In this document: in pieces, positions 44,934-57,493 of the stretch
Position numbering within the stretch: the stretch's first letter is position 1
Layout of the letters: every line of letters begins with the position of its first letter
Assembly: GCF_030345075.1 (NCBI RefSeq)
Contig: NZ_CP128361.1
Location: 5,332,001-5,396,000 of the forward strand
Source of the DNA: Solwaraspora sp. WMMA2065
Lineage (GTDB): Bacteria; Actinomycetota; Actinomycetes; Mycobacteriales; Micromonosporaceae
Reading direction: 5' to 3'
DNA: 64,000 nt
The notes under the pieces: model-generated
What the model saw: only the letters and a program-made list of their open reading frames with translations
What the model was told of the DNA's origin: nothing
Databases searched by the model: none
Translations under genes and position numbers: made by a program

Positions 44934-45527
44934 ATGTACGAAGGCGCTATCCAGGACCTGATCGACGAGCTGGGCCGGCTGCCCGGCGTGGGGCCGAAGA
45001 GCGCCCAGCGGATCGCGTTCCACATTCTCTCCGCCGACCCGGCGGACGTCACCCGGCTGGCCACCGCGCTGCGCCGGGTCAAGGATCTGGTCAAGTTCTG
45101 CACGGTGTGTTTCAACGTGGCCGAGACCGAGCACTGCCGGATCTGCCGCGACCAGCGGCGCAGTGACGACGTGCTGTGTGTGGTCGAGGAGCCGAAGGAC
45201 GTCGTGGCGATCGAGCGCACCGGTGAGTTCCGGGGGCGCTACCACGTGCTCGGTGGGGCGATCAATCCGTTGGAGGGGGTCGGCCCGGACAACCTGCGGA
45301 TCCGGGAGCTGATGCTGCGGTTGGGTTCGGGGACGGTCAAGGAGCTGATCCTGGCCACCGACCCGAACACCGAGGGTGAGGCGACCGCGACCTATCTGGC
45401 GCTGATGGTGAAGCCGATGGGGATCGCGGTGTCCCGGTTGGCCAGTGGTCTGCCGGTCGGCGGCGACCTGGAGTACGCCGACGAGATCACCCTGGGCCGG
45501 GCGTTCGAAGGCCGGCGTTCGGTCTGA
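44934..45527 (+). CDS. recR: Recombination mediator RecR
   Basis: 197 aa. It has the helix-hairpin-helix [20 protein letters not shown], a C4 zinc finger ([19 protein letters not shown]), the Toprim region [20 protein letters not shown] and the conserved [20 protein letters not shown], and ends with [19 protein letters not shown]. RecR works with RecO to load RecA at gaps. It starts 11 bp after ybaB. Confidence 0.96.
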   Translation: MYEGAIQDLIDELGRLPGVGPKSAQRIAFHILSADPADVTRLATALRRVKDLVKFCTVCFNVAETEHCRICRDQRRSDDVLCVVEEPKDVVAIERTGEFRGRYHVLGGAINPLEGVGPDNLRIRELMLRLGSGTVKELILATDPNTEGEATATYLALMVKPMGIAVSRLASGLPVGGDLEYADEITLGRAFEGRRSV

Positions 45528-45563
45528 CACCGGGCCGGCGAAACACACGAAACATGTAACAAC

Positions 45564-45592
45564 TTGGTATAGCTCAATCTCGGACATATCTG
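45564..45592 (+). promoter_or_regulatory. Candidate promoter of the peptide ABC operon
   Basis: TTGGTA (45564-45569), a 17-bp spacer and TATCTG (45587-45592) lie in an AT-rich patch between recR and the transporter operon. A second -10-like TATCAT is at 45596-45601. Confidence 0.35.
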
Positions 45593-45765
45593 GCCTATCA
45601 TCGGCGCTGTAGGGTTCGATCGTCGTTGACGGGACAGTTAAGACACGATCCGGTACCAACCGCGTTCCGGCTGGTTTCCGGTCGCGCCGAACGCCGGCTA
45701 AGGTCTCGCCATCGGTGACCCCCGTCACTACGTTGTCCGTACCCAAAGGACGAGGTGAAGCACCC

Positions 45766-47427
45766 ATGCGTGCACCCAGGCCGAAGGCCGCCATCGCGGC
45801 CGTCGCGGTCGCGGCGCTGGCCCTAGCCGGCTGCGCCGAGAGCGAGCGTGACGACTCCGGCGACTCCAGCGATGCCACCCTGGTCTTCGGCGTAGCCGGC
45901 GACCCGAAGGTCCTCGACCCCAGCTTCGCCAGCGACGGCGAATCGCTGCGGGTGGCCCGGCAGATGTTCGAGACCCTGGTCCGTCCCGAAGAGGGCGGTA
46001 CGGCGATCACACCCGGTCTGGCCGAGAGCTGGACCCCGGACGAGTCCGGTACCGTTTGGACGTTCAAGCTGAAGTCCGGCGTCAAGTTCCACGACGGCAC
46101 CGACTTCAACGCCGAGGCGGTCTGTGTCAACTTCGACCGCTGGTACAACGCGACCGGCCTGATGCAGAGCCCCGACGTCACCGCCTACTGGCAGGACGTG
46201 ATGGGCGGCTTCGCCAACAACGAGAGCGAAGACCTGCCGGAGAGCCTGTTCGAGTCGTGCACCGTGGTCGACGACACCACCGTCGACCTGGCCTTCACCC
46301 GGGTCTCCAGCAAGATCCCGGCGGCCCTGATGCTGCCGTCGTTCTCCATCCACTCGCCGGCCGCGCTGGAGGAGCACAACGCCAGCGACGTGACCGGCAG
46401 CGCCGACGACATCTCCTACCCGGCGTACGCGTTGGAGCACCCCACCGGCACCGGGCCGTTCAAGTTCGACAGCTGGGACATCGCCAACAAGACCCTCACC
46501 CTGGTCCGCAACGAGGACTACGCCGGTGAGAAGGCGAAGGTCAAGACGCTGATCTTCCGGACCATCTCCGACGAGAACGCCCGCAAGCAGGAGCTGCGCA
46601 ACGGCGGCATCCAGGGCTACGACCTGGTCGGCCCGGCCGACGTGCAGCCGCTCAAGGACGACGGCTTCAACGTGCTCACCCGCCCGGCGTTCAACGTCCT
46701 CTACCTGGCGATGAACCAGCAGGGCAACCCGGCACTGGCCGACATCCGGGTCCGGCAGGCGATCGCCCACGCGCTGAACCGTCAGGCGCTGGTCGACTCG
46801 AAGATGCCGCCGGGGGCCGAGGTCGCCACCCAGTTCGTCCCGCCGACCGTCGAGGGCTGGAACTCCGACGTCACCACCTACGACTACGACGTGGCGAAGG
46901 CCAAGGAGCTGCTGGCCGAGGCCGGCCACTCGGACCTGGCGCTGCGGTTCCACTACCCGACCGAGGTCACCCGGCCGTACATGCCGAACCCGAAGGACAT
47001 CTTCGAGCTGCTCGCCGCCGACCTGCGGGAGGCCGGGATCACCGTCGAACCGATCCCGCTGAAGTGGTCGCCGGACTACCTCAACGCCACCACCTCCGGC
47101 AACGCGCACGACCTGCACCTGCTCGGCTGGACCGGTGACTACGGCGACGCCTACAACTTCATCGGTACGTTCTTCGACCGGCCGAAGGACGAATGGGGCT
47201 ACGACAACCCGGACCTGTTCGCCAAGTTCGCCGAGGCCGACGGCACCGCCGACATCGAGGCCCGCTACGAGCTGTACCAGGGCATCAACGCCGACATCAT
47301 GGAGTTCCTGCCGGGTGTGCCGGTCTCGCACTCCCCGCCGGCGATCGTCTTCGCCGAGGACGTGATCGGGGTGCAGGCCAGCCCGCTCACCGACGAGCGG
47401 TTCGCCACCGCCGAGTTCAAGTCCTGA
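45766..47427 (+). CDS. Peptide/oligopeptide ABC transporter substrate-binding lipoprotein
   Basis: 553 aa. The signal ends in the lipobox LALAGCAESE, so Cys would carry the lipid. The family 5 fold shows LVFGVAGDPKVLDPSFASDG, ARQMFETLVRPEEGG, LAESWTPDESGTVWTFKLKS and GVKFHDGTDFNAEAVCVNFD. The segment DIRVRQAIAHALNRQALVDS is typical of DppA/OppA. It captures peptides or similar solutes outside the membrane. It heads a five-gene operon with both permeases and both ATPases. Confidence 0.93.
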   Translation: MRAPRPKAAIAAVAVAALALAGCAESERDDSGDSSDATLVFGVAGDPKVLDPSFASDGESLRVARQMFETLVRPEEGGTAITPGLAESWTPDESGTVWTFKLKSGVKFHDGTDFNAEAVCVNFDRWYNATGLMQSPDVTAYWQDVMGGFANNESEDLPESLFESCTVVDDTTVDLAFTRVSSKIPAALMLPSFSIHSPAALEEHNASDVTGSADDISYPAYALEHPTGTGPFKFDSWDIANKTLTLVRNEDYAGEKAKVKTLIFRTISDENARKQELRNGGIQGYDLVGPADVQPLKDDGFNVLTRPAFNVLYLAMNQQGNPALADIRVRQAIAHALNRQALVDSKMPPGAEVATQFVPPTVEGWNSDVTTYDYDVAKAKELLAEAGHSDLALRFHYPTEVTRPYMPNPKDIFELLAADLREAGITVEPIPLKWSPDYLNATTSGNAHDLHLLGWTGDYGDAYNFIGTFFDRPKDEWGYDNPDLFAKFAEADGTADIEARYELYQGINADIMEFLPGVPVSHSPPAIVFAEDVIGVQASPLTDERFATAEFKS

Positions 47428-47477
47428 ATCCACGAGTGGACCAGCGAGATCCACGAGTGAACTAGCGAACGGAACGA

Positions 47478-47533
47478 GGGCGGGCGTCAGCCGCCACCCG
47501 GGCCACCAGTCCGGGTGGCGGCGGCGCCCGCCC
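47478..47533 (+). promoter_or_regulatory. Large intercistronic hairpin after the binding-protein gene
   Basis: GGGCGGGCG (47478-47486) pairs with CGCCCGCCC (47525-47533), and GCCGCCACCCGG (47490-47501) pairs with CCGGGTGGCGGC (47511-47522). It lies between the binding protein and first permease; such hairpins can protect the upstream message or stop part of transcription, giving more binding protein than permease. Confidence 0.7.
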
Positions 47534-47565
47534 ACGCGACCCTCCACACCCCCTGCCGAGGCACC

Positions 47566-48570
47566 GTGTTCCGCTTCATCGTCCGACGACTGCTCCAACT
47601 CGTACCCACGCTGTTCGGTCTCTCCCTGCTGCTGTTCATCTGGCTGCACCGACTGCCCGGCGGCCCGGAGTCCGCGATCCTCGGTGAACGCGGCACCCCG
47701 GAGATGCGCGCGGCGATCCGCCGCAACCTCGGGCTCGACGAGCCGATCCTGATCCAGTACGGCCGGTTCATGAAGCGGCTGCTGCAGTTCGACCTCGGCA
47801 CCTCGATCTCCACCAAACGTGAGGTCACCACCGAGTTCCTGCAACGCTTCCCGGGCACCGTGGAGCTGACCGCCGCCGCCATGCTGATCGCGATCGGCGT
47901 CGGCATTCCGCTCGGCTACCTGGCCGCCCGCCGCCGCGGCACCCTGCTCGACCACGGATCGGTGGTCGGCTCGCTGATCGGCATCTGCGTCCCGGTCTTC
48001 TTCCTCGCGTACGTGCTGAAGGCGATCTTCGCGGTGAACCTCGGCTGGTTCCCGTCCAGTGGCCGGCAGGACCCCCGCATCGACGCCACCCGGGTGACAA
48101 ACTTCTTCGTCCTGGACGGACTGCTGACCCGGGAGTGGGACGCCTCGCTCAACGCGCTGTGGCACCTGGTGCTGCCAGGGTTGGCGCTGGCCAGCATTCC
48201 GCTGGCGATCATCGTCCGGATCACCCGGGCCAGCGTGCTGGAGGTGCTCGGCGAGGACTTCGTCCGTACCGCCCAGGCCAAGGGCCTGACCGGCCGGGTG
48301 ATCCGCCGCCGGCACGTGCTGCGCAACGCGATGCTGCCGGTGGCCACCAGCATCGGCCTGCTCACCGGTGGGCTGCTCTCCGGTGCGGTGCTCACCGAGA
48401 CCGTGTTCGCCTTCGGCGGCATCGGCGCCTTCGTCGCCGACGCCATCAGTCAGCGGGACTACCCCGTACTGCAGGGTTTCATCCTGATCATCGCGTTGGT
48501 CTACGTACTGGTGAACCTGCTGGTGGACATCTCCTACACCTTCATCGACCCGAGGGTGCGGGTCCGGTGA
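47566..48570 (+). CDS. Peptide ABC transporter permease (DppB type)
   Basis: 334 aa from the GTG at 47566. FRFIVRRLLQLVPTLFGLSL is the usual start. Six membrane segments, LGLDEPILIQYGRFMKRLLQ, and the EAA-loop region VRTAQAKGLTGRVIRRRHVL identify a binding-protein-dependent permease. TFIDPRVRVR ends the protein. It pairs with the next permease. Confidence 0.94.
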   Translation: MFRFIVRRLLQLVPTLFGLSLLLFIWLHRLPGGPESAILGERGTPEMRAAIRRNLGLDEPILIQYGRFMKRLLQFDLGTSISTKREVTTEFLQRFPGTVELTAAAMLIAIGVGIPLGYLAARRRGTLLDHGSVVGSLIGICVPVFFLAYVLKAIFAVNLGWFPSSGRQDPRIDATRVTNFFVLDGLLTREWDASLNALWHLVLPGLALASIPLAIIVRITRASVLEVLGEDFVRTAQAKGLTGRVIRRRHVLRNAMLPVATSIGLLTGGLLSGAVLTETVFAFGGIGAFVADAISQRDYPVLQGFILIIALVYVLVNLLVDISYTFIDPRVRVR

Positions 48571-48643
48571 GCGGGCGGCTGGCCGGTACGGGTGAACAGG
48601 ACTGCGGCGAGCGTGGCCCGCAGCCGCGGACGGAGGCGGCCCG

Positions 48644-49615
48644 ATGAGTGACATCCTGAGCCCGGGACGGAAGAAGGCGAAGCTCGACCGGCTCGCCGAG
48701 CTGTCCGCCGCGCACGACGACGAACGCGGGGTCAGCCTCTGGCAGGAGGCGTTCCGCCGGCTGCGCCGCAACCCGGCGGCGATCGTCGGCACCGTCATCC
48801 TCGGCGTCTTCCTGCTGGTCGCCCTGGTCGGCCCGTTCCTGGTGCCGTACGACCCGGCGGCGCAGCTGTGGAAGGACGAGATCCGCGAGGCGCAGGCCTT
48901 CTACCCGGGCCCGCGTGCGGAGAACTGGTTCGGCGTGGACCATCTCGGCCGCGACGAGTTCAGCCGGATGATCGTCGGTGCCCGGCAGACCCTGCTGGTC
49001 GGCGTCGTCGCCACCCTGATCGGGCTGACCGTCGGCACGCTGATCGGTGGGCTGGCCGGTGCCGCCGCCGGCCTCGGCGGACGGTGGGGCCGCTGGGTGG
49101 ACACCGTACTGATGCGGATCGTCGACATGCTGCTGGCGCTGCCCAGCCTGCTGCTGGCGATCAGCATCGCGGCGCTGCTCGGGGCCAGCCTGACCACCGT
49201 CATGATCGCGGTCGGGATGGTCTCGGTGCCGATCTTCGCCCGGCTGCTGCGCGGCTCGATGCTCGCCCAGTCGAACAGCGACTACGTCCTCGCCGCCACC
49301 TCCCTGGGGGTACGGCGAAGCAAGGTGGCGCTGACGCACATCCTGCCGAACTCGCTCGCCCCGGTGATCGTGCAGTCCACGCTCACCCTGGCCACCGCGA
49401 TCATCGAGGTGGCCGCGCTGTCGTTCCTGGGGCTGGGCAACCCGGACGCGTCGATCCCGGAATGGGGGGTGATGCTGGCCGACGCGCAGCGCTACCTGGA
49501 CGCCGCGCCCCGGCTGGCGATCCTGCCCGCGCTGGGCATCATCATCACCGCGTTGGGCTTCACCCTGCTGGGCGAGGCGATGCGCGAAGCCCTCGACCCG
49601 AAACTGCGGAAGTGA
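48644..49615 (+). CDS. Peptide ABC transporter permease (DppC type)
   Basis: 323 aa. A cytoplasmic start (LWQEAFRRLRRNPAAIVGTV) is followed by six membrane segments. FGVDHLGRDEFSRMIVGARQ, the EAA loop YVLAATSLGVRRSKVALTHI and LPNSLAPVIVQSTLTLATAI, and the end LGEAMREALDPKLRK are DppC/OppC hallmarks. It starts 73 bp after dppB. Confidence 0.95.
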   Translation: MSDILSPGRKKAKLDRLAELSAAHDDERGVSLWQEAFRRLRRNPAAIVGTVILGVFLLVALVGPFLVPYDPAAQLWKDEIREAQAFYPGPRAENWFGVDHLGRDEFSRMIVGARQTLLVGVVATLIGLTVGTLIGGLAGAAAGLGGRWGRWVDTVLMRIVDMLLALPSLLLAISIAALLGASLTTVMIAVGMVSVPIFARLLRGSMLAQSNSDYVLAATSLGVRRSKVALTHILPNSLAPVIVQSTLTLATAIIEVAALSFLGLGNPDASIPEWGVMLADAQRYLDAAPRLAILPALGIIITALGFTLLGEAMREALDPKLRK

Positions 49616-49618
49616 GCC

Positions 49619-50620
49619 ATGGCGCTGCTCGACGTGGATGAACTGGCGGTCACCTTCGCCCGGCGGGGGCAGCGGACCGTGCACGCCGTCGACGGGGTGT
49701 CCTTCTCGGTCGACGCCGGTGAGGTGACCGGGCTGGTCGGCGAGTCCGGCTGCGGCAAGAGCGTCACCTCGCTGGCGATCATGGGGTTGCTGCCGGCCGG
49801 CAAGGGCGTGCGGGTCCAGGGCAAGGCCGCGTTCGACGGCACCGACCTGCTGCAGCTCGATCCCCGGGCGATGCGGGACGTACGGGGCCGCGACGTGGCG
49901 ATGATCTTCCAGGATCCGCTCTCCTCACTGAACCCGGTGGTGCCGATCGGGGTGCAGGTCACCGAGGTGCTGGTCCGGCACCGGGGAATGCGCGGCGAGG
50001 CCGCCCGGCTCGAAGCCGAGCACCTGCTGGACCGGGTCGGCATCCCGGACCCCACCCGCCGGTTGAAGGAGTACCCGCACCAGCTCTCCGGCGGGATGCG
50101 GCAGCGGGCGCTGATCGCGATGGCGGTCGCCTGCCAACCCCGGTTGCTGATCGCCGACGAGCCGACGACCGCGCTGGACGTGACGATCCAGGCGCAGATC
50201 CTGGAACTGCTCAAGGACCTGGTCCGCGAGTCCGGCACCGCACTGGTGATGATCACCCACGATCTGGGGGTGGTGGCCGGCATGTGCGACACGATCAACG
50301 TGCTGTACGGCGGCCGGGTGGTCGAGACGGCCCGCCGCCGGCCCCTGTTCGCGGCACCGCGCCACCCGTACACGGTGGGTCTGCTCGGCTCGATTCCCCG
50401 GCTCGACGCGGGCCACGGCCGGCGGCTGCGGCCCATCCCCGGCTCGGTCCGGGACCTGCTGCCCTGGCCGGACGGCTGCGCCTTTGCGCCGCGCTGCGCC
50501 CGCCAGGTGGACGCCTGCCTCGGCACCGCGCCGCAGCTGCGCCGGGAGCCGGACGGGCACGCGTTCCGCTGTGTCAATCCGCCCGAGACCGACGACACGG
50601 GGGAGGCCGCCGGTGAATGA
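49619..50620 (+). CDS. Peptide ABC transporter ATPase (DppD/OppD type)
   Basis: 333 aa. Walker [21 protein letters not shown]-loop [11 protein letters not shown], signature [20 protein letters not shown], Walker [18 protein letters not shown] and switch [13 protein letters not shown] are all intact. A C-terminal cysteine cluster ([16 protein letters not shown]) matches the oligopeptide ATPase C-domain. It starts 3 bp after the DppC stop and overlaps the next ATPase by 8 bp. Confidence 0.95.
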   Translation: MALLDVDELAVTFARRGQRTVHAVDGVSFSVDAGEVTGLVGESGCGKSVTSLAIMGLLPAGKGVRVQGKAAFDGTDLLQLDPRAMRDVRGRDVAMIFQDPLSSLNPVVPIGVQVTEVLVRHRGMRGEAARLEAEHLLDRVGIPDPTRRLKEYPHQLSGGMRQRALIAMAVACQPRLLIADEPTTALDVTIQAQILELLKDLVRESGTALVMITHDLGVVAGMCDTINVLYGGRVVETARRRPLFAAPRHPYTVGLLGSIPRLDAGHGRRLRPIPGSVRDLLPWPDGCAFAPRCARQVDACLGTAPQLRREPDGHAFRCVNPPETDDTGEAAGE

Positions 50621-51704
50621 GCCACTGGTCGAGGTCCGCGACCTCAAGGTGCACTTTCCGATCACCCGGGGCGTCCTGCTGGATCGGGTCGTCGGGCACG
50701 TCCGGGCGGTCGACGGGGTGGACCTGCGGATCGCCCGGGGCGAGACGTACGGCCTGGTGGGCGAGTCGGGCTGCGGCAAGTCGACGCTCGGCCGGGCCAT
50801 CCTGCAGCTGACCCCGCCGACCGGCGGCGAAGTGGTCTTCGACGGGGTGACGTTGAACCGGCTGCCGGCGGCCAAACTCCGCACCATGCGCCGCCGCTTC
50901 CAGATGATCTTCCAGGACCCGATGTCCAGCCTGGACCCGCGGCAGAACGTCGAGTCGATCCTGGTCGAAGGACTGCAGGCGCACGACATCGGTGCCGACC
51001 GCACCGAGCGCCGGCGGATCGTCGGCGAAGCGCTCGACGCGGTCGGCCTGCCCCGCTGGGCGCTGTCCCGCTACCCGCACGAGTTCTCCGGCGGCCAACG
51101 GCAACGGATCGGCATCGCCCGGGCGCTGGTCCTCGGCCCGGAGCTGATCGTCGCCGACGAACCGGTCTCCGCCCTGGACGTGTCGATCCAGGCCCAGGTG
51201 ATCAACCTGCTGGACGAGCTGCAGATCGAACGCGGCCTCACCTACCTGGTGATCGCCCACGACCTGGCGGTGGTCCGCCACATCTCGGACACCATCGGGG
51301 TCATGTACCTCGGCGCGCTGGTCGAGGAGGCACCCGGGGACCAGCTCTACCGCGAGCCGCTGCACCCGTACACCCGGGCGTTGCTGTCCGCCGTGCCGGT
51401 GCCGGACCCGGAGGTGGAGGACCGCCGGGAGCGGATCCTGCTGGCCGGGGACCTGCCGTCGCCGGCGAACCCGCCGGCCGGCTGCCGGTTCCACACCCGG
51501 TGCCCGTGGGCGCAGCCGACCCGCTGCGCCGACGAGCGGCCGGTGCTGCGCGAGATTGGCCCGTCCCGGGTGGCCTGCCACTGGGCCGAGCAGATCGCCG
51601 CCGGGTCGCTGCGCCCACACCGGACGAGTCCGGAAGCAGTCGCCCCCGCCGGTGCCGTCTCCGCGCCGGCCACCGTCTCCGCCCCGCACGAACCGCTGCC
51701 GTAG
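50613..51704 (+). CDS. Peptide ABC transporter ATPase (DppF/OppF type)
   Basis: 363 aa from the GTG at 50613, preceded by [28 protein letters not shown] is typical of DppF. Walker [31 protein letters not shown], signature [20 protein letters not shown], Walker [17 protein letters not shown] and [13 protein letters not shown] are intact. The C-terminal oligopeptide domain includes [10 protein letters not shown]-like residues. A Pro/Ala-rich tail ends it. Confidence 0.95.
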   Translation: MNEPLVEVRDLKVHFPITRGVLLDRVVGHVRAVDGVDLRIARGETYGLVGESGCGKSTLGRAILQLTPPTGGEVVFDGVTLNRLPAAKLRTMRRRFQMIFQDPMSSLDPRQNVESILVEGLQAHDIGADRTERRRIVGEALDAVGLPRWALSRYPHEFSGGQRQRIGIARALVLGPELIVADEPVSALDVSIQAQVINLLDELQIERGLTYLVIAHDLAVVRHISDTIGVMYLGALVEEAPGDQLYREPLHPYTRALLSAVPVPDPEVEDRRERILLAGDLPSPANPPAGCRFHTRCPWAQPTRCADERPVLREIGPSRVACHWAEQIAAGSLRPHRTSPEAVAPAGAVSAPATVSAPHEPLP

Positions 51705-51752
51705 CTGTCCGGGCCCTCGCGCGAGCCGCTGCCGTCCGGGTCGACCGCAGGT

Positions 51753-52016
51753 TCAACCGTCCGGGCGGTGCAGCAGGCCGACCGCGATGGCGTGTACGGC
51801 GTCCAGGCCGGCCGGGTCGGCCAGGTCGGCCCGGCCGCCGGTCACCACGTACCACTCCGCGGCATCCTTGTACTGCACGCGGAGGGTGACCTGGCCGGCG
51901 GCGAACTCGGTGCGCAGCGTCAACTCGCCGGTGATCACACCGACCTCGTCGGTCATCACCCCGCCCGGCCCGGCGACGATGTCCCGGGTGCGGCTCGACT
52001 CCACCGGCTCGCCCAT
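51753..52016 (-). CDS. Small conserved hypothetical protein
   Basis: 87 aa with AGGAG seven bases before the ATG. Mostly beta: VITGELTLRTEFAAGQVTLR, VQYKDAAEWYVVTGGRADLA, then DPAGLDAVHAIAVGLLHRP. The type is seen in Micromonosporaceae, but I know of no function. It converges on the transporter operon. Confidence 0.65.
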   Translation of the reverse strand: MGEPVESSRTRDIVAGPGGVMTDEVGVITGELTLRTEFAAGQVTLRVQYKDAAEWYVVTGGRADLADPAGLDAVHAIAVGLLHRPDG

Positions 52017-52093
52017 GGTCAGCTCCTGTCGTCTCGTCGTCGGCAGCCCGTACCGCCGTCACCGACCGGTCGTTGTCCGGGGACCGGTCGCGG

Positions 52094-52804
52094 TCACGGA
52101 CAGGTCGCCAGCATGTCGGCCAGCGCCGCCTTCTCCGGCTCCGTGACCGACAGCTCCCAGTAGTGCTTGACGGTGATCCAGTCCTGGGCGTACTGGCACC
52201 AGTAGTCCCGGTTCGGCGGCTTCCACTGCGACGGGTCCTGGTCACCCTTTGCCCGGTTGGTCGACGCGGAAACCGCGATCAGCTGCGGGCGGTCCAGGTC
52301 GTTGGCGAACTCGCGGCGCTGGTCGTCGTCCCACTCGTCGGCACCGGAGCGCCAGGCGTTGGCCAGCGGGACGATGTGGTCGATGTCGAGGTCGCCGGGG
52401 TCGGTGAAGGACTCGCCGTCGAACGCGCTGAGCCACTGCCCGCCGACCACGTTGCAGCCGTCCAGTTCGATCGCCGTGCCGTCGCGTTCCAGCACGGTGT
52501 CCCGGACATCGCAGTTGCTGCCGGCGGAGCTCCAGTGCGGAAAGTGGTCCCGGCTGTAGCCCCGCATTGAGCCGGCGGACGCCACGGTCAGCTGGTCGAG
52601 CAGCGCGGACGCCTGATCAGCGGAGCCGTCGCCGGAGCCGTCCGCCGACCCGTCGGGCGGCGCGGCGGTGGGGGAGCCGAGGGTGATGTCGACGGACTCG
52701 CAGCCGGCGGTCGCGACGAGCGCCAGGGCGGCGGCTACCGCGACCGCCGCCCGGCGCGGGTCGAATCGGATGGTCCAGGGACGCTGTCGAAAAGGGGTTC
52801 GCAC
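52094..52804 (-). CDS. Secreted HNH-type (DUF1524) nuclease lipoprotein
   Basis: 236 aa from the GTG at 52804 (an ATG at 52873 is possible). The signal ends in VATAGCES, a likely lipobox. The nuclease part carries DLDIDHIVPLANAWRSGADE, ANDLDRPQLIAVSASTNRAK and GDQDPSQWKPPNRDYWCQYA, the DHxVPL-N-KGD-DP-W pattern of DUF1524/HNH nucleases. All catalytic His/Asn positions are present. It may degrade DNA outside the membrane for nutrients or competition. Confidence 0.85.
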   Translation of the reverse strand: MRTPFRQRPWTIRFDPRRAAVAVAAALALVATAGCESVDITLGSPTAAPPDGSADGSGDGSADQASALLDQLTVASAGSMRGYSRDHFPHWSSAGSNCDVRDTVLERDGTAIELDGCNVVGGQWLSAFDGESFTDPGDLDIDHIVPLANAWRSGADEWDDDQRREFANDLDRPQLIAVSASTNRAKGDQDPSQWKPPNRDYWCQYAQDWITVKHYWELSVTEPEKAALADMLATCP

Positions 52805-52902
52805 CTGCTTAGCTTGCGGGTGCCCGGCGGTCAGCGCCAGGCACCCGCCGTCCCGGCGTTTCGCCGGAACCATAGTGGATCTTGGCTCGGTGCCGCCGGC
52901 TC

Positions 52903-55103
<2,201 letters not shown>

Positions 55104-55946
55104 TCAGCCGGTGCCGGCCGTGGATCCGCTGCTCACCGGCGGGGTACCGGCACCGTTCGGCGGCACGCCGGCGGTCACCGGACCCGGCAGCGTGATCGAC
55201 GGCGGGGCGGTGCCCGGCTGGCCCGCCAGCAGCAGCGTCCCGAGCTCCAAGCGCACGCCGGTGAGGATGCCGTCCGGGCGGTAGCAGTAGATGCCGACGT
55301 CCAGCGGCGGCTGCAGCGACGTCGTGGTGGACTCCACGGAGAAACAGGTGCCGTCGACGCCGTCGAGCGGCTCGGTCACCGACACCGCCAGCGGGGCCCG
55401 CCGGTCGGCCAGCACCGCACGCCAGCCGGCGAACAGGTGGTGCAGCCGGGGGTCGAGCGCCGGCTCGACCGCGGCGTCCGGGTCGCCCAGCCGGACACAG
55501 TACGGCGTCACCGGGTTGGCGGCCGACGGCAGCGCACACCGGAACAGGCCGTCGGCGTTCTGCGCCATCGCGACGTCGCCCGTACCACCCGTGCCGCTCG
55601 TACCGCCCGCGCCACCCGGGGCTCCGCCCGGAATGTCCACCCGCCACCCGCCGTCCTCGGCCAGGGTCACCGCCACCGTCCGGTCCGGCCGGCCCGGGGT
55701 CTGCAACGTGTAGAACGCCGTCATCCGCAGGTCGCTGGCGGCAGCGGCCGCCGCCGCCAGCTGCGCCCGTGGCTCCGCCGGCGCAGCGCTCCCCGGTGCC
55801 GACGGCGACTGCTCGCCGGTCGGCGTGCCCTGCGGCGACGTCACCGGATCGGTCGAATCGCAGCCCAGCAGGGACAACGTGACGAACGCCACGCAGGCCA
55901 GCGCGGCAGGCGAGTTTCGTGACGCTACGGGACCCCGGGAATGCAT
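55104..55946 (-). CDS. Hypothetical lipoprotein
   Basis: 280 aa. The signal ends in LSLLGCDST, a likely lipobox. A Ser/Pro/Gly linker is followed by [40 protein letters not shown] and [20 protein letters not shown], a layout like LppX/LprG-type or other outer-face lipoproteins of actinobacteria. The function is unknown. It is divergent from ask. Confidence 0.7.
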   Translation of the reverse strand: MHSRGPVASRNSPAALACVAFVTLSLLGCDSTDPVTSPQGTPTGEQSPSAPGSAAPAEPRAQLAAAAAAASDLRMTAFYTLQTPGRPDRTVAVTLAEDGGWRVDIPGGAPGGAGGTSGTGGTGDVAMAQNADGLFRCALPSAANPVTPYCVRLGDPDAAVEPALDPRLHHLFAGWRAVLADRRAPLAVSVTEPLDGVDGTCFSVESTTTSLQPPLDVGIYCYRPDGILTGVRLELGTLLLAGQPGTAPPSITLPGPVTAGVPPNGAGTPPVSSGSTAGTG

Positions 55947-56221
55947 CCGCCCATTCTGCGTACCCGGTCGGGTTTTTCGGCCCGGCGGCCCACGGACACG
56001 CTGATTTCCGTCGCCGGCCCGCTGACGAGCTGGGGCCTTTTGGCCCGACGGCGGGGCGTCGGCGTGTCGCGGACCGGGCCGCCCGGACGACCGGCCGCCC
56101 CGGACGGACACGGGCGGTGACCGCGCCCGGCCGGATCGTGGGAACGGCTGTCTGCACGGGCTCCGGACGCCGGTACCCTGATGCGGGCAGGTTGGCAGCA
56201 GCTGGAGGGGAGTGGACCGCC
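55947..56221. other. Intergenic region ahead of ask
   Basis: No gene is supported in these 275 bp. It presumably holds the promoters of the lipoprotein gene and of ask-asd; no clear -35/-10 pair stands out. Confidence 0.4.
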
Positions 56222-57487
56222 GTGGCACTGGTGGTGCAGAAGTACGGCGGGTCCTCGGTCGCCGACGCCGAGCGCATCAAACGGGTCGCCGAGCGGATCG
56301 TCGCGGCCCGCAAGTCCGGCGACGACGTCGTGGTGGTCGTGTCCGCGATGGGCGACACCACCGACGAACTGCTCGACCTCGCCGGGCAGATCAGCCCGCT
56401 GCCGCCCGGCCGGGAGCTGGACATGCTGCTCACCTCCGGCGAGCGGATCTCGATGGCGTTGCTCGCCATGGCCATCCACAACCTGGGCTACGAGGCGCGG
56501 TCCTACACCGGCTCGCAGGCCGGTGTGCTGACCACCTCGGTGCACGGCCGGGCCCGGATCATCGACGTCACCCCGGGGCGGCTGCAGGGCGCCCTGGACG
56601 AGGGCGCGGTGGCGATCGTGGCTGGTTTCCAGGGCGTGTCCCAGGACACCAAGGACATCACCACGCTGGGCCGCGGCGGTTCGGACACCACGGCGGTGGC
56701 GCTCGCCGCCGCGCTGCAGGCCGACGTCTGTGAGATCTACACCGACGTCGACGGGGTGTTCACCGCCGACCCCCGGATCGTGCCGAACGCCCGGCACATC
56801 AAGCAGATCACCTACGAGGAGATGCTGGAGCTGGCCGCCTGCGGAGCGAAGGTGCTGCACCTGCGCAGCGTCGAGTACGCCCGCCGGGCCGGTCTGCCGA
56901 TCCACGTCCGCTCGTCGTACTCGACCAACACCGGCACCATGGTGACCGGATCGATGGAGGATCTTTCCGTGGAGCAAGCACTCATCACCGGAGTCGCCCA
57001 CGACCGGAGCGAGGCGAAGATCACCATCGTCGGCGTTCCCGACGAGCCGGGTGCCGCCGCCCGCATCTTCGAGACGGTGGCCAACGCGGAGACCAACATC
57101 GACATGATCGTGCAGAACGTGTCGACCGAGGGCACCGGCCGCACCGACGTCTCCTTCACCCTGCCGAAGGCCGACGGCCCGACCGCGATGGCGGCGCTGG
57201 GCAAGGAACAGGAGCGGATCGCCTTCAAGGGCCTGCTCTACGACGACCACGTTGGCAAGGTGTCGCTGATCGGCGCCGGGATGCGTTCCCACCCGGGCGT
57301 GGCCGCCAACTTCTTCGCCGCACTCGCCGAGGCCGGCGTCAACATCGAGATGATCTCCACCTCGGAGATCCGGGTCTCGGTCGTCTGCCGGGACACCGAC
57401 CTGGATGCGGCGGTACGCGCGGTGCACGCCGCCTTTGACCTCGGCGGTACGGAGGAGGCGGTGGTCTACGCAGGCACCGGCCGGTGA
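56222..57487 (+). CDS. ask: Aspartokinase (alpha subunit, full length)
   Basis: 421 aa from the GTG at 56222, preceded by GGAGGGGAG. The kinase part has [55 protein letters not shown] and [20 protein letters not shown]. Two ACT domains follow ([20 protein letters not shown] and [20 protein letters not shown]). It phosphorylates aspartate, the first step to lysine, threonine and methionine. An internal start at Val250 can give a 172-residue beta subunit, the same sizes as the Corynebacterium enzyme. It forms an operon with asd, 6 bp apart. Confidence 0.96.
   Translation: MALVVQKYGGSSVADAERIKRVAERIVAARKSGDDVVVVVSAMGDTTDELLDLAGQISPLPPGRELDMLLTSGERISMALLAMAIHNLGYEARSYTGSQAGVLTTSVHGRARIIDVTPGRLQGALDEGAVAIVAGFQGVSQDTKDITTLGRGGSDTTAVALAAALQADVCEIYTDVDGVFTADPRIVPNARHIKQITYEEMLELAACGAKVLHLRSVEYARRAGLPIHVRSSYSTNTGTMVTGSMEDLSVEQALITGVAHDRSEAKITIVGVPDEPGAAARIFETVANAETNIDMIVQNVSTEGTGRTDVSFTLPKADGPTAMAALGKEQERIAFKGLLYDDHVGKVSLIGAGMRSHPGVAANFFAALAEAGVNIEMISTSEIRVSVVCRDTDLDAAVRAVHAAFDLGGTEEAVVYAGTGR
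56969..57487 (+). other. Internal start for the aspartokinase beta subunit
   Basis: The in-frame GTG at 56969 is codon 250 and is preceded by GGAGG with an 8-9 base spacer. Translation from it gives 172 residues holding both ACT regulatory domains. Actinobacterial aspartokinases are alpha2beta2 enzymes whose beta subunit arises this way. Confidence 0.75.
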
Positions 57488-57493
57488 ACCCCG

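Noticed and set aside
45823-48798. A minus-strand open frame of about 990 codons opposite the peptide transporter genes
   Set aside because: It is an antisense shadow of GC-rich codons spanning three clear plus-strand genes and intergenic DNA.
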